Of a stretch of DNA of 64,000 bases, positions 46,301 to 55,165 are shown piece by piece. This DNA comes from Draconibacterium aestuarii (GTDB lineage: Bacteria; Bacteroidota; Bacteroidia; Bacteroidales; Prolixibacteraceae): NCBI GenBank assembly GCA_026671195.1, contig JAPOHD010000017.1, positions 120,132 to 184,131 of the forward strand. The letters run 5' to 3'. Below the pieces are notes generated by a model, which saw only the letters and a program-made list of their open reading frames with translations, was not told where the DNA came from and did no database searches. Numbering within the stretch: the stretch's first letter is position 1; every line of letters begins with the position of its first letter. A program made the position numbers and the translations under genes.

Positions 46301-47974
46301 GGTCACCTTCCCGGACACAAAGTAAATGGATGGATTGGCCGTACACGTAACTCAACTCCGGGGGTAGGACTTATTTCGCCTCCACCACATCACGATATTT
46401 ATTCAATCGAGGATTTGGCACAGCTCATCTACGATTTAAAGAACAGTAACCGCGATGCACGTATTAACGTGAAACTGGTTTCGGAAACAGGTGTAGGTAC
46501 TGTTGCTGCCGGTGTTTGTAAAGCAAAAGCCGATGCAGTATTGATTTCGGGATACGATGGAGGAACAGGAGCTTCTCCAGTAAGTTCGATCAAACATGCC
46601 GGGCTACCATGGGAACTTGGGTTGTCGGAAACTCACCAAACCCTGGTGCGCAACCGATTACGTAACCGAATTGTTGTACAATCCGACGGTCAGATGAAAA
46701 CATCGCGCGACCTGGCTATTGCAACATTATTGGGTGCCGAAGAATGGGGTGTTGCCACCATGGCACTGGTTGTTGAAGGATGTATTATGATGCGGAAGTG
46801 TCACAGCAATACTTGTCCGGTTGGAGTTGCAACACAGAACGAAAGACTTCGCGGCAAATTCAAAGGAAATCCTGACCATGTGGTAAATTACTTCGAATTT
46901 TTGGTGAACGGTCTTCGCGAAATTATGGCAGAGCTTGGTTTCCGAACCATCGAGGAAATGGTTGGCCAGTCGCAGTGTTTGAAATTTAAAGACGACATTG
47001 ACCACTGGAAATACAAAGGACTTGATTTAAGCCCAATACTATTTAAAGAAACAATTGGAGAAGAAGAAGGCCTGTTCTGCAGCAAAAAACAAAATCACCA
47101 GATGGAAGATATTCTTGACTGGAAATTTGTTGAGGCAGCACAAAAAGCAATTCATAATGGTGAAAAAGTAGAGGCAGAATTTGAAGTTAAAAACATCAAC
47201 CGCAGCGTTGGTACTGTTTTGTCGCACGAAGTAACCAAAATACATAAAGGAGAAGGTTTGCCCGATGGTACTATTCATTTTAAAATGAAAGGATCAGCAG
47301 GACAATCGTTCGGGGCTTTTGTTTGTAAAGGTATTGAACTGGAAGTTGAAGGCGACGCAAACGATTACTTTGGTAAAGGTTTATCAGGAGGTCATTTGTC
47401 GATTTACCCGGCTAAAAACGTACAATTTATTCCGGAGCAAAATATTATTGTTGGTAACGTATGTTTCTATGGCGCAACTGGTGGCGAAGCTTATATTCGT
47501 GGTGTTGCCGGCGAGCGCTTCTGTGTTCGTAATTCAGGAGCAAAAGTGGTTGTTGAAGGTATTGGCGATCACGGTTGCGAATACATGACCGGAGGAACAA
47601 CAGTTATTCTTGGTAAAACAGGCCGCAACTTTGGTGCAGGTATGTCGGGAGGTGTTGCTTATGTTCTCGATACTGAAGGTACTTTCCCGGGGCTTTGCAA
47701 CATGGGAATGATCGGGCTTGAGAAAGTTACAGACAAGAAAGAACAAGAAGAATTGAAAGAAATGATTCGCAAACATCAGGCGAAAACGGGTTCATCCGTC
47801 GCTGAATATGTTCTTTCTGACTGGGATGAGACAGTAGGCAAGTTTGTAAAAGTAATTCCTACCGACTACAAACGTATGCTTACCTATATTGAAAAAGCCC
47901 GCGGAACGGGAAAATACGAGACTGAGTCTGACATTATTGATGCAGCATTTGACATGCATCTTGCAAACTTGTAA
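43382..47974 (+). CDS. gltB: Glutamate synthase large subunit
   Basis: From ATG 43382 the product is 1530 residues, full length for the family. Domains in order: class II amidotransferase (Cys22 in HGSCGIGF becomes N-terminal after removal of the propeptide), central domain, FMN-binding synthase barrel (about 830-1200) with the 3Fe-4S Cys residues at 1134, 1140 and 1145 (CIMMRKCHSNTC), and a C-terminal glutamate-synthase alpha domain (GXXGXG repeats). It transfers the amide of glutamine onto 2-oxoglutarate. gltD follows by 20 bp. The leader carries a promoter and two hairpins. Confidence 0.97.
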   Translation: MMQTKKPVARGLYRPEFEHGSCGIGFVANLKGRKQHSVISDALSMLARMEHRGGTGFDIKSGDGAGILSQIPHELFMEECPKQGIKMPQFGEYGVAMIFFPKDDRKRSECKDIIGRNLKKFGLPYLGYRKVPVDNSDLGRDSLATEPYVQQLFIAKPDGMSLEEFDRKLFVFRKYTERLARESVAGLGYNGLDIISCSYKTIIYKGQLTTEQVSLYFKDLTNPLAVSAIALVHSRFSTNTFPSWKLAQPFRFIAHNGEINTNKGNINWMRAREVLLQCSVFTREELEMIFPICDVRDSDSANLDMAIEMLVLSGRSLPQVLMMLIPEAWQNDPDMDPKKKEFYEFYSAMMEPWDGPASVCFTDGVLVGATLDRNGLRPSRYCLTDDDTLIMASETGAIDVPHDKVVLRGRLQPGKMFVADLEQGRIISDEEVKAGICSGQPYGEWVKNNMTHLDDLPSIPDLELKDPDQKTIFRRQKAFGFTHEDIEVILKPMATTGGEALGSMGADNPLAVLSDRPVHLAHYFKQLFAQVTNPPIDPIRERIVMDLRTYVGGFKNILTESAEHCRRIAIPQPVLTNEQLVKLAYVDHTHFQTKKISIVFHANGEPGTLENKLERLCQYVEDAIDEAYSIILLSDFAISTDHAPIPSLLAASAVHHHLIRVGKRGKADIIIEAGDVREVHHFATLLGYGVSAINPYMAIDTIKQMVSDGILGDITKEQAIQNYVKAIGGGLLKVFSKMGISTLASYQGAQIFEAVGLKQEVVDKYFTGTVSRIEGLGLDDIAKEAMSRHRQGYPTRLGGSKVLDPGGEYHWRKDGERHLLTPTAIQLLQEATRNNNYGKYKKFCSEVDEQAEAACTLRGLMDFKSDREPIPIDEVEPAKNILTRFATGAMSFGSISWEAHTTLAIAMNRIGSKSNSGEGGEDPVRYTKLPNGDDMCSATKQIASGRFGVNSYYLSMAKELQIKMAQGAKPGEGGHLPGHKVNGWIGRTRNSTPGVGLISPPPHHDIYSIEDLAQLIYDLKNSNRDARINVKLVSETGVGTVAAGVCKAKADAVLISGYDGGTGASPVSSIKHAGLPWELGLSETHQTLVRNRLRNRIVVQSDGQMKTSRDLAIATLLGAEEWGVATMALVVEGCIMMRKCHSNTCPVGVATQNERLRGKFKGNPDHVVNYFEFLVNGLREIMAELGFRTIEEMVGQSQCLKFKDDIDHWKYKGLDLSPILFKETIGEEEGLFCSKKQNHQMEDILDWKFVEAAQKAIHNGEKVEAEFEVKNINRSVGTVLSHEVTKIHKGEGLPDGTIHFKMKGSAGQSFGAFVCKGIELEVEGDANDYFGKGLSGGHLSIYPAKNVQFIPEQNIIVGNVCFYGATGGEAYIRGVAGERFCVRNSGAKVVVEGIGDHGCEYMTGGTTVILGKTGRNFGAGMSGGVAYVLDTEGTFPGLCNMGMIGLEKVTDKKEQEELKEMIRKHQAKTGSSVAEYVLSDWDETVGKFVKVIPTDYKRMLTYIEKARGTGKYETESDIIDAAFDMHLANL

Positions 47975-47994
47975 TTTATTATAGAGGATAAGAC

Positions 47995-49476
47995 ATGGGA
48001 AAGCCAACAGGATTTTTAGAATATAAAAGAGTTTCCAACCCAACACGTCCGGTTGGGGAACGACTGAAAGATTGGAATGAGGTTTATGTTTTACGCGACA
48101 AAGAAACCTGCGAAACTCAGGGAGCACGCTGTATGGATTGCGGCGTTCCTTTCTGCCACCGAGGAGAATTGTTGCCCACCGGAGCAACAGGTTGCCCGGT
48201 GTATAACCTGATTCCGGAATGGAATGATTTAATTTACAAAGGACGTTGGAAAGAAGCTTTAGAGCGTTTGCACCACACCAACAACTTCCCCGAATTTACA
48301 GGAAGAGTTTGCCCTGCTCCGTGCGAGGCGGGTTGTGTGTTGGGCATCAACGAACCTGCTGTAACCATTCACGATAACGAACGCACCATTATTGATAATG
48401 GGTTTAAAAAAGGATGGGTTTTTCCGGAACCACCAGAAAGTCGTACCGGAAAAACAGTGGCCGTAGTTGGATCGGGACCTGCAGGACTGGCTTGCGCAGC
48501 ACAATTAAACAAGGCAGGGCATACCGTTACTGTTTTCGAACGCGACGACCGTATTGGCGGATTGCTGATGTACGGTATTCCCAATATGAAATTGGAAAAA
48601 GCGGTTGTGCAGCGCCGCGTTGATTTACTGGCTGCCGAAGGTATTGTGTTCAAAACAAACACCGAAATAGGGAAAGACATTAGCAGCAAAAAACTGCTTA
48701 AAGACTTCAATGCTGTTGTTTTGGCAACTGGTGCAACCAAACCACGCGATTTGCAGGTTGAAGGACGCGAGTTGGAAGGTGTGCACTTTGCCATGGAGTT
48801 CTTAGCGGCAAACACCAAAAGTTTACTCGACAGCAAGCTGGAAGACGGAAATTATATTTCGGCAAAAGACAAACATGTAATTGTAATTGGTGGTGGCGAT
48901 ACCGGTACCGATTGTGTTGGTACATCGTTGCGCCATGGTTGTAAAAATGTTACACAGCTCGAAATTTTGTCGAAGCCGCCAAAAGAACGCAACAACGAAG
49001 CAAATCCATGGCCCGAATGGCCCGGCAATCAAAAAATTGACTATGGTCAGAACGAAGCCATTTATGTGCAGGGAAAAGATCCTCGTGTATATTCAGTAAT
49101 GACTACCAAATTTGAAGGCGAAGAAGGCAAATTAAAAGCAATACATACGGTTGAGGTCGAATGGGTGAAAAACGAAAATGGCGGTATGATGCCAAAGGCA
49201 ATTCCCGGAACCGAAAAACGTATAAAAGCCGATTTAGTATTGCTTGCAATGGGTTTCTTAGGACCTGAGGATACAATTGCCGAAGAGCTGGAATTAGATC
49301 TCGATCGCCGATCGAATTTTAAAGCCGAATCGCAGTACAAAACCAGCATGAAAAGGGTATTTGCAGCGGGTGACGCTCGTCGTGGACAATCGCTGGTGGT
49401 TTGGGCCATTAACGAAGGACGTGCCGCAGCTCGCGAAGTAGACCTCTATTTAATGGGCGATACAGTTCTTCCTTAA
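47995..49476 (+). CDS. gltD: Glutamate synthase small subunit
   Basis: The 493-residue product has N-terminal Cys motifs for Fe-S clusters (CMDCGVPFC, then CPAPCEAGC), an FAD-binding Rossmann site [18 protein letters not shown] (about residue 157) and an NAD(P)H-binding site GGGDTGTDC (about 300). It delivers electrons from NAD(P)H to GltB for the GOGAT reaction. It follows gltB by 20 bp. Its 3' region has a structured terminator and a second one. Confidence 0.96.
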   Translation: MGKPTGFLEYKRVSNPTRPVGERLKDWNEVYVLRDKETCETQGARCMDCGVPFCHRGELLPTGATGCPVYNLIPEWNDLIYKGRWKEALERLHHTNNFPEFTGRVCPAPCEAGCVLGINEPAVTIHDNERTIIDNGFKKGWVFPEPPESRTGKTVAVVGSGPAGLACAAQLNKAGHTVTVFERDDRIGGLLMYGIPNMKLEKAVVQRRVDLLAAEGIVFKTNTEIGKDISSKKLLKDFNAVVLATGATKPRDLQVEGRELEGVHFAMEFLAANTKSLLDSKLEDGNYISAKDKHVIVIGGGDTGTDCVGTSLRHGCKNVTQLEILSKPPKERNNEANPWPEWPGNQKIDYGQNEAIYVQGKDPRVYSVMTTKFEGEEGKLKAIHTVEVEWVKNENGGMMPKAIPGTEKRIKADLVLLAMGFLGPEDTIAEELELDLDRRSNFKAESQYKTSMKRVFAAGDARRGQSLVVWAINEGRAAAREVDLYLMGDTVLP

Positions 49477-49512
49477 TTTTAAGGAGACAACAAAAATACA
49501 GTGCAGTTTTTT

Positions 49513-49597
49513 CAGGAGGACCGGCAAAAAGGAAATTATCCGGAAATGAATCACTTTCCCTTGACCAGAACGTGATACCGCCGGCTCCTCCTTTTTT
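49513..49597 (+). terminator. Large structured terminator behind gltD
   Basis: AGGAGGACCGGC (49514-49525) pairs with GCCGG and TCCTCCT (49580-49592) with one bulged C, followed by six T. The 54-nt apical region holds further possible pairs (GGAAA with TTTCC, TCAC with GTGA). Confidence 0.7.
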
Positions 49598-49620
49598 AAC
49601 TCGAATTTTTAATTTATAAT

Positions 49621-49654
49621 ATGGGTTTCCAGATTTGGGAACCCATTTCTTTTT
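49621..49654 (+). terminator. Second terminator behind gltD
   Basis: ATGGGTTTCC and GGGAACCCAT pair with a 6-nt loop, one G-U pair in RNA; TTCTTTTT follows. Confidence 0.8.
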
Positions 49655-49821
49655 AGCATCCATGCCATGCAGAAACGGCCTCATAAAACACTTTATTCTT
49701 TTTCAAATTTGTCATGGGTCACTTGTAGCTCTGAGGCACGACATTATTGAAGTAAAGGCCGGGCTTACACCCCAATTTTTCCCTTAATAAAAGCTACCAT
49801 ACCAACAACAATAAGTAATCG

Positions 49822-50757
49822 CTATCGTATTAACTCAACTCCCCCAGGGCGGGTATGTTTCCATCTTCGGTGCGACCACAGGTAATGTTCGGGCTCTTCT
49901 CGTATTATCGCCTCCATCTTTTCCACATAGGCTATAAGTATTTCGTTGGCTTTCATTTCTTCCGGATGCTCAGCCAACATTGATATGTCTACCTTGTATC
50001 TTCCACGCCCAACACATTTTACATACTGAAAAAACACCGGATATTTAGTTTTGGCAGCAATCTTTTCAGGCCCTGTAAAAAAAGATGCTTCCCGATTTAA
50101 AAAGTTCATCCAGAATGGAGAAGTTGCATGACCTGTTTGATCGGCAGCCAGCCATAGCACTGCCGGTTCGCCTTTTTGTTTGTAATCGAATATCGAACGT
50201 GCCGCTTTTGTTGTAGGAGTGACCACTCCACCCCATTTCCCACGCGAATTCTTCAGAAAATTCTCCATCGGACTGTTATTCCGCGGTGGATTATAAACCA
50301 TCAGAATGGGATGTTTAAACACTGCCTGCGTATAACTGCACCACTCCCAGTTGTTATAATGAAAAGCCAAAACAATAGCTCCCTCTCTTTTTGCGGTAAT
50401 ATCTTCCAATTCTTGTAATCCCGAGTAATCCATTCGTTTAGCCATCTCTTTCGCCGACATACTGTACAGTTTTACCGACTCTGTCAGAAAATCGAAAAGG
50501 CGATGATAAAATTTATTCCTCAATTGAGTAATTTCCTCTTCTGTTTTTTGGGGGAAAGCAGCCTTCAGATTTTCGGTTGTTACCCGGTAGCGGTATTTTA
50601 AAATGTATTTATTCAGGAAATAAATAAGATCCGAAAGAGCATAAATTATTCTGAAGGGTAAAAACGAAATTCCCTTTAGAAAAATTACAATTAAGTTATT
50701 TCGAAAATTCGAAAATAATTTTGCCGATTTATCCGTTTTTGTAATTCTTTCTGTCAT
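49822..50757 (-). CDS. LpxL/HtrB-family lipid A acyltransferase
   Basis: The 311-residue product has an N-terminal membrane segment (about residues 22-46) and the LpxL/HtrB acyltransferase fold with the HX4E motif at His133-Glu138 (AFHYNNWEW), then NPPRNNSPMENFLKNSRGKWGG and WLAADQTG. It adds a secondary acyl chain to lipid A precursors at the inner face of the membrane. Start ATG 50757. It stands alone and is divergent from the glycerophosphodiesterase gene. Confidence 0.88.
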   Translation of the reverse strand: MTERITKTDKSAKLFSNFRNNLIVIFLKGISFLPFRIIYALSDLIYFLNKYILKYRYRVTTENLKAAFPQKTEEEITQLRNKFYHRLFDFLTESVKLYSMSAKEMAKRMDYSGLQELEDITAKREGAIVLAFHYNNWEWCSYTQAVFKHPILMVYNPPRNNSPMENFLKNSRGKWGGVVTPTTKAARSIFDYKQKGEPAVLWLAADQTGHATSPFWMNFLNREASFFTGPEKIAAKTKYPVFFQYVKCVGRGRYKVDISMLAEHPEEMKANEILIAYVEKMEAIIREEPEHYLWSHRRWKHTRPGGVELIR

Positions 50758-51020
50758 TCCACTTCTGGACTATAATAATTTGCGAGCTTAAAAAGCTGTT
50801 AAAATTGATTAAAACAAGCTCCAAAACTACACTTTTAACAGCAATTTCAAGAATATATTTTTTAACCTTTATATATTCGAACTATAAAATAGCTTTTATG
50901 AAGCCAACAAAAATTCAAAGGTCAAAGTTCTATAAAACTTTATACCGATTTATATCCTAACCAACCTTAAAATTGATTACATCAGGACATCTATTTTTTT
51001 GAAAATTACAATTGCAGCAA

Positions 51021-51794
51021 ATGAAAACAATTTACACCATTACACTATTATTACTCGGAGTTAATCTTTTTGCACAAAATACATTTATTGCCCACCGGGG
51101 AGCATCGTATCTTGCCCCGGAAAACACACTTGCTTCGGCAAAGCTAGCCTGGGAACTGGGCGCCGATGCCGTTGAAATTGACATTCACCTGTCAAAAGAT
51201 AATCGTGTAATGGTCATTCACGATAAAGACACCAAAAGAACCTGCACCGGCAAAAAAAATCTGGAAATTGCCAAAACTCCGTCTGTACTTTTGCGGGATT
51301 TAGATGCCGGAAGTTGGAAAGACAAAGAGTTTAAGGGTGAAAAAATCCCATTCCTGGACGAAATAATAGGTGCAATTCCAGAAGGCAAAAAACTGGTTAT
51401 AGAAATAAAATGTGGAGCAGATGTTATTCCTCCGTTGGTGCGATGTATTGAAAAAAGTGGCAAACAGGAACAAATCATCTTTATTAGTTTCAACTGGCAG
51501 CTAATTTTAAAAACCAACGAAACATTTCCTGAGAATAAAAGCTACTGGTTGAGCAGTTCAAAACAGACAGTAAAAAAACGAATATCTGAGGCGTCGAAAG
51601 CAGGCCTGGCAGGCATAAATTTACATCATTCAATTATTGATGAAGAAATAATGAAACTTGCACACGAAAGTAACCTGGAGGTTTTATCGTGGACAGTTGA
51701 CGATCCGGAGATAGCAAAAAGGTTAACAGAGCTTGGGGTAAAAGGCATTACTACCAACCGCCCCAAATGGTTGAAAGAACAAATGAATTTATAG
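51021..51794 (+). CDS. Glycerophosphodiester phosphodiesterase, secreted
   Basis: From ATG 51021 the product is 257 residues with a signal peptide (MKTIYTITLLLLGVNLFAQN, cut after FAQ). It is a GDPD TIM barrel: HRGA (25-28), PENT, VEIDIHLSKD with the metal-binding Glu/Asp, and VIHDKD carrying the second catalytic His. It hydrolyses glycerophosphodiesters to glycerol 3-phosphate and an alcohol outside the cytoplasm. The frame begins three codons earlier with TTG. A terminator follows. Confidence 0.92.
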   Translation: MKTIYTITLLLLGVNLFAQNTFIAHRGASYLAPENTLASAKLAWELGADAVEIDIHLSKDNRVMVIHDKDTKRTCTGKKNLEIAKTPSVLLRDLDAGSWKDKEFKGEKIPFLDEIIGAIPEGKKLVIEIKCGADVIPPLVRCIEKSGKQEQIIFISFNWQLILKTNETFPENKSYWLSSSKQTVKKRISEASKAGLAGINLHHSIIDEEIMKLAHESNLEVLSWTVDDPEIAKRLTELGVKGITTNRPKWLKEQMNL

Positions 51795-51900
51795 GATCGG
51801 GCAATTCATCTAAAGAAAGACAGAAAAGAAATATAATGTGGCGTTCTTTTGGGTTCGTTTATACGTTCTCATTTCTCAGTCTGAAAACGAAATGAAAATA

Positions 51901-51931
51901 AAAAGGGAACTCTCCAGCAGAGTCCCCTTTT
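51901..51931. terminator. Bidirectional terminator behind the glycerophosphodiesterase gene
   Basis: AAAAGGGAACTCT and AGAGTCCCCTTTT pair with one mismatch around a 5-nt loop. Confidence 0.75.
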
Positions 51932-52406
51932 ACATTTAATCATTACTTTGGAAATACCGTAGTGATTGATTATTCTATAAACAAAAACAAAGCCTTAAAC
52001 CGTTAATTACTCTTAATAAATAAAAATGCTTGTTAAATAAAAGTTCAGCAAGTTATTTTAGCCTGCTATCTGTGCTTTAATTATGAAACAGACTTGATTT
52101 TTACCTGCCTACCGGCAGGCAAGCGTTCTTTCTCTCCATTTATTTTCTTTACGCTTTTTCTCGAAGGCAGACCGAGCGGGCTGCAAACCATATAACTTTT
52201 AATGACACTTGTTCGTGAGTTGGCCTCTTTTGATCAGGTACTGAATCAAAACAAAGCCTTACTGAGAGCGGGAAGCTCCGAGGAAACGAGCTTGCGAGTT
52301 ACACGAGTTGCCAAAAAATTTAATTATAAAGGAGTGAAATCACCCGTCCGAAGTTTGGTTTTGTGAAGGTGAAGTACGAAGAGCAAAAGCAGCCTTGAGC
52401 TTTGTG

Positions 52407-52458
52407 CATACTATTTGGATCCCCGTCTGACCGAGCGGGCAGGAAGCCAAATAGTATG
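52407..52458. repeat. 12-bp perfect inverted repeat
   Basis: CATACTATTTGG (52407-52418) and its complement (52447-52458) enclose 28 nt that themselves contain CCCG/CGGG, giving an extended stem in DNA or RNA. Confidence 0.6.
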
Positions 52459-52629
52459 GCCGACGACAGGAAGAAAGTGCTGCTGTGAAACAATAAATTC
52501 AATGATAAATTGATATTTATTGGCCAGAAAAGTGAGGATAATTTTTGTTTGAAAAAATGGTAATCCATCGGATTTTACCGGTGATCCTGAATTATTGGTG
52601 TAATATTTCCAGCGATAAAAACAGAGCAT

Positions 52630-52716
52630 AAAAAAAGGGATTCCCCATAAAGGAAATCCCAATCTAATCACTGTTTCTTGATCATCGTCTCCGATGTTTT
52701 CACTGCTTGTTTTCTT
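52630..52716 (-). ncRNA. Candidate small RNA, about 85-90 nt
   Basis: On the minus strand TATATTTG (complement of 52723-52730) matches the TAnnTTTG -7 box. About 7 nt further an RNA would start near 52716, contain the hairpin CATCG-GAGA-CGATG (complement of 52683-52696, GNRA loop) and end in a strong terminator (GGGATTTCC with GGGAATCCC, then seven T at 52630-52636). No ORF of useful length is inside. No convincing -33 box is seen, so this is a hypothesis. Confidence 0.45.
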
Positions 52717-52871
52717 TCATTTCAAATATATGGCATATTTATGTTAACGCTTTGTAAGCAATATGAATTATTGTTAAATTCATTTACAGAATGTTAAAGG
52801 CATTGATGCTGGAAATACATAAGCCGTCGATTACATTTGTACAGATATGAATGTGCCCGGGACCAGAGCAC

Positions 52872-52902
52872 AAAAAAAGCAGGAATTTGTATTCCTGCTT
52901 TT
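52872..52902. terminator. Perfect bidirectional hairpin terminator
   Basis: AAAAGCAGGAAT (52875-52886) and ATTCCTGCTTTT (52891-52902) with a TTGT loop; A and T runs on both ends. Confidence 0.7.
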
Positions 52903-52991
52903 CACTATTTCTGTGTGAATGAAGCATATTTTTATGCTCTTTTATATGCATTGTAAAGCACCTGCAAGATATAAGTGTCTAACGTAAATAT

Positions 52992-53013
52992 AAATACCTA
53001 ATTTTAGGTATTT
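52992..53013. promoter_or_regulatory. 22-bp perfect palindrome upstream of the PAS-LuxR gene
   Basis: AAATACCTAA, two T, then TTAGGTATTT. It ends 37 bp before the ATG of the regulator, in a position fit for a dimeric LuxR-type operator, possibly autoregulatory. Confidence 0.55.
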
Positions 53014-53050
53014 TTACAGATCAGCTAAATTGGTTATAAACGATCGTCTT

Positions 53051-53824
53051 ATGTTTGAAAACAGTGTAAGTAAAATTAAAAAAGCCTGGGAGCCCAATAA
53101 AATAAAGCATCCGGTAAAAACAGAATTGTATTTGAACATTATTGAGCAGGTTGCCAATTTGTTTTCTGCAGGAAGTTTCTATTACTACATCATAAATTTT
53201 GAAACGCTTAAAATGGAACATGTAGATGATCGAATTAAAACGGTGCTGGGTATTGATCCAAAAGACTGGAATTTGGACAAGGTATTTGAGTTGGTTCATC
53301 CTGAAGACCTGAAACAAATGCACATAAAAGAAGCCAGAGCAGTAGATTTTATTCTGAACCAAATACGCACCGAAGATATTCTGAAATACAAGGTCGTTTA
53401 TGTGTTACGTTTGCGTCATGCCAACGGAAGTTATAAAACGATCTTGCAACAATCAAAAGCACTAACCTTATCTGAAGATGGCAAAGTACAGCATGTTTTG
53501 GGTATTCACACCGATGTAACTTACCTGAATATGCAAGTCGACCACAAGATTTCATTTGTTGGAGATGGACTGCCCTCGTATTATTCGTTGTCTACCGATG
53601 ACAATTATATTCCAGAGCAGATCGATTACCACCACCTTTTCACTCCGCGCGAAATAGAGATTCTCGGAAACATTGCCAAAGGAAAAACATTTGGTGAAAT
53701 TGCCGGGATACTAAATATATCGCCACATACCATTAATACACACAAAAAAAATATCCTGAAAAAAACCGATTGTGCCAACACCACTGAGCTAATTGCCCGC
53801 TGTGTAAGAGAAGGGGTAATTTAA
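53051..53824 (+). CDS. PAS-domain LuxR-family transcription regulator
   Basis: From ATG 53051 the product is 257 residues; a TTG-started frame is 7 codons longer. It has one PAS-like domain (about residues 35-165; VLGIDPKDWNLDKVFELVHPEDL is the PAS_3-type core) and a C-terminal LuxR helix-turn-helix (about 195-250; FTPREIEILGNIAKGKTFGEIAGILNISPHTINTHKKNIL). No receiver domain is present. It likely senses a small ligand or redox state through PAS. A perfect palindrome lies upstream. It converges on nadD, with only 2 bp between the stop codons. Confidence 0.87.
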   Translation: MFENSVSKIKKAWEPNKIKHPVKTELYLNIIEQVANLFSAGSFYYYIINFETLKMEHVDDRIKTVLGIDPKDWNLDKVFELVHPEDLKQMHIKEARAVDFILNQIRTEDILKYKVVYVLRLRHANGSYKTILQQSKALTLSEDGKVQHVLGIHTDVTYLNMQVDHKISFVGDGLPSYYSLSTDDNYIPEQIDYHHLFTPREIEILGNIAKGKTFGEIAGILNISPHTINTHKKNILKKTDCANTTELIARCVREGVI

Positions 53825-53826
53825 AT

Positions 53827-54450
53827 TTATCGATAGAAATTCATCTCCTCCAAATATTCCCAACTTTTTTGAGGCATAAAATGCCTGACATTTTTCCCTT
53901 CGTGAATAGCCTTTCGAAGAAACGACGAAGAAATTTCCATTAAAGGCGTACCTTCTGCAATCGTAATATTTTTATGAACTTGTACCTTCGACTTATCAAA
54001 GCCGGGACGAGGATAGACAATAATGCCATAATTCTCCACAATAACTTCGTAATTTTTCCATTTATGAAAACTTTCAAGATTGTCAGATCCCATTAAAATT
54101 CGAAAATGATAATTCGGATGCTGGTCTTTTAAATAGGCCAGCGTATCAACGGTATAACTTGGTTTCGACAAAGTAAATTCGATGTTGGAAGCACGCAAAC
54201 GGTCGTCGCCTTCCACGGCACGGTGTACCATTTCCAACCGCTGGTAATCATCAAGCAAATTTGCCTTTATTTTATGTGGATTTTGCGGCGAAACCACAAA
54301 CCACAGCTGATCAATATCGGTGTATTCCACCATATAATTGGCAATGGCCAAATGCCCGATATGAATGGGGTTGTACGAACCAAAATAGAGTCCAATTTTT
54401 AGTCGAAGATTTGTTTTGGGTGCAAGTATATCGGTTACAAGGTTACTCAT
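53827..54450 (-). CDS. nadD: Nicotinate-nucleotide adenylyltransferase
   Basis: The 207-residue product has the nucleotidyltransferase motif GLYFGSYNPIHIGH (about 20-33) and the ISSSFLRKAI motif near the C-terminus (ISSTxxR type). It adenylates nicotinate mononucleotide in NAD synthesis. Start ATG 54450. It is the last gene behind yicC and gmk on the minus strand, with 70 bp to gmk containing an inverted repeat. Confidence 0.93.
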   Translation of the reverse strand: MSNLVTDILAPKTNLRLKIGLYFGSYNPIHIGHLAIANYMVEYTDIDQLWFVVSPQNPHKIKANLLDDYQRLEMVHRAVEGDDRLRASNIEFTLSKPSYTVDTLAYLKDQHPNYHFRILMGSDNLESFHKWKNYEVIVENYGIIVYPRPGFDKSKVQVHKNITIAEGTPLMEISSSFLRKAIHEGKNVRHFMPQKSWEYLEEMNFYR

Positions 54451-54458
54451 GAATCAAA

Positions 54459-54525
54459 AATAATCAATATTGACTCTTCAAATTTAATGTATTATTTGGG
54501 AGTTCTAAATTGAATATTGATTATT
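54459..54525. repeat. Inverted repeat between gmk and nadD
   Basis: AATAATCAATATT (54459-54471) and its perfect complement (54513-54525) frame 41 nt; the right arm contains the gmk stop codon. Confidence 0.55.
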
Positions 54526-55099
54526 GGATATTTGTCTGATCAAGAAAATCAGCGATTATCTTCTCTGCTTCAGCAAAAGCCACTTCCAAATTATCGTTGG
54601 TAATTACCACATCAAATTCGGGAGCGAAACTCAACTCGTGCTCCGCTTTTGCTATGCGCATCTGTATTTTTTCTTCGGTTTCTGTTTCTCGGCCCTGCAA
54701 ACGCCGTCGTAATTCTTCCACCGAAGGAGGCTGTACAAAAACAGCCAGAGCCTCATCGCCGTAGTACTTTTTAATATTTAATCCACCAACTACATCCACA
54801 TCAAAAATTACATTGTTCCCTTTATTGCGAATGCGTTCTACTTCGCTTTTTAAAGTTCCGTAGCTTGTACCTTTATACACTTCTTCCCACTCCAAAAATT
54901 CATCGTTTTCAACCTTTGCCATAAACGCTTCACCCGACAAAAAATAATAATCTTTGCCTTGTGTTTCGGTGTGGCGTGCCTCGCGGCTTGTGGCCGAGAT
55001 TGAAAATTCCAGGTTAAAACCTTTTTGCAGAAGGTGTTTTACGATAGTGGTTTTACCTGCACCCGATGGTGCTGAAAATATAACTAATTTGCCTTTCAT
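54521..55099 (-). CDS. gmk: Guanylate kinase
   Basis: The 192-residue product has the P-loop SAPSGAGKT (about residues 9-17), the GMP-binding region SATSREARHTETQGKDYYFLS and the RLQGRETETEEKIQMR lid segment. It phosphorylates GMP to GDP. Standard length. It lies 66 bp behind yicC. Confidence 0.96.
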   Translation of the reverse strand: MKGKLVIFSAPSGAGKTTIVKHLLQKGFNLEFSISATSREARHTETQGKDYYFLSGEAFMAKVENDEFLEWEEVYKGTSYGTLKSEVERIRNKGNNVIFDVDVVGGLNIKKYYGDEALAVFVQPPSVEELRRRLQGRETETEEKIQMRIAKAEHELSFAPEFDVVITNDNLEVAFAEAEKIIADFLDQTNIQ

Positions 55100-55165
55100 G
55101 ATTTTGGCTACTATCCCCGAGCTTCAAACTACTTGCTCATTCAACTTTAAACTTTAAACCTTTAA

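Larger units (their letters stand above)
49477..49821. other. Terminator-rich region between gltD and the acyltransferase gene
   Basis: About 345 bp with two plus-strand terminators (49513-49597 and 49621-49654) and no gene I can support. The minus-strand frame crossing it overlaps gltD and is a shadow. Confidence 0.6.
51932..53050. other. Long noncoding region with structured and repeated sequence
   Basis: About 1.1 kb without a gene I trust. It holds short REP-like palindromes (CTGCCTACCGGCAGGC near 52105), two copies of GACCGAGCGGGC (52170-52181, 52429-52440), a 12-bp inverted repeat (52407-52458), a possible small RNA (52630-52716, minus), and a terminator-type hairpin (52872-52902). Minus-strand frames of about 80 codons between 52320 and 52671 overlap each other in different frames and show no family. 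Confidence 0.5.

Noticed and set aside
49409..49684. Minus-strand ORF of 91 codons overlapping gltD
   Set aside because: It overlaps the 3' end of gltD and crosses the structured terminator; a shadow frame.
52320..52671. Overlapping minus-strand ORFs of 82 and 86 codons
   Set aside because: They run in different frames over inverted repeats and share no recognisable domain.
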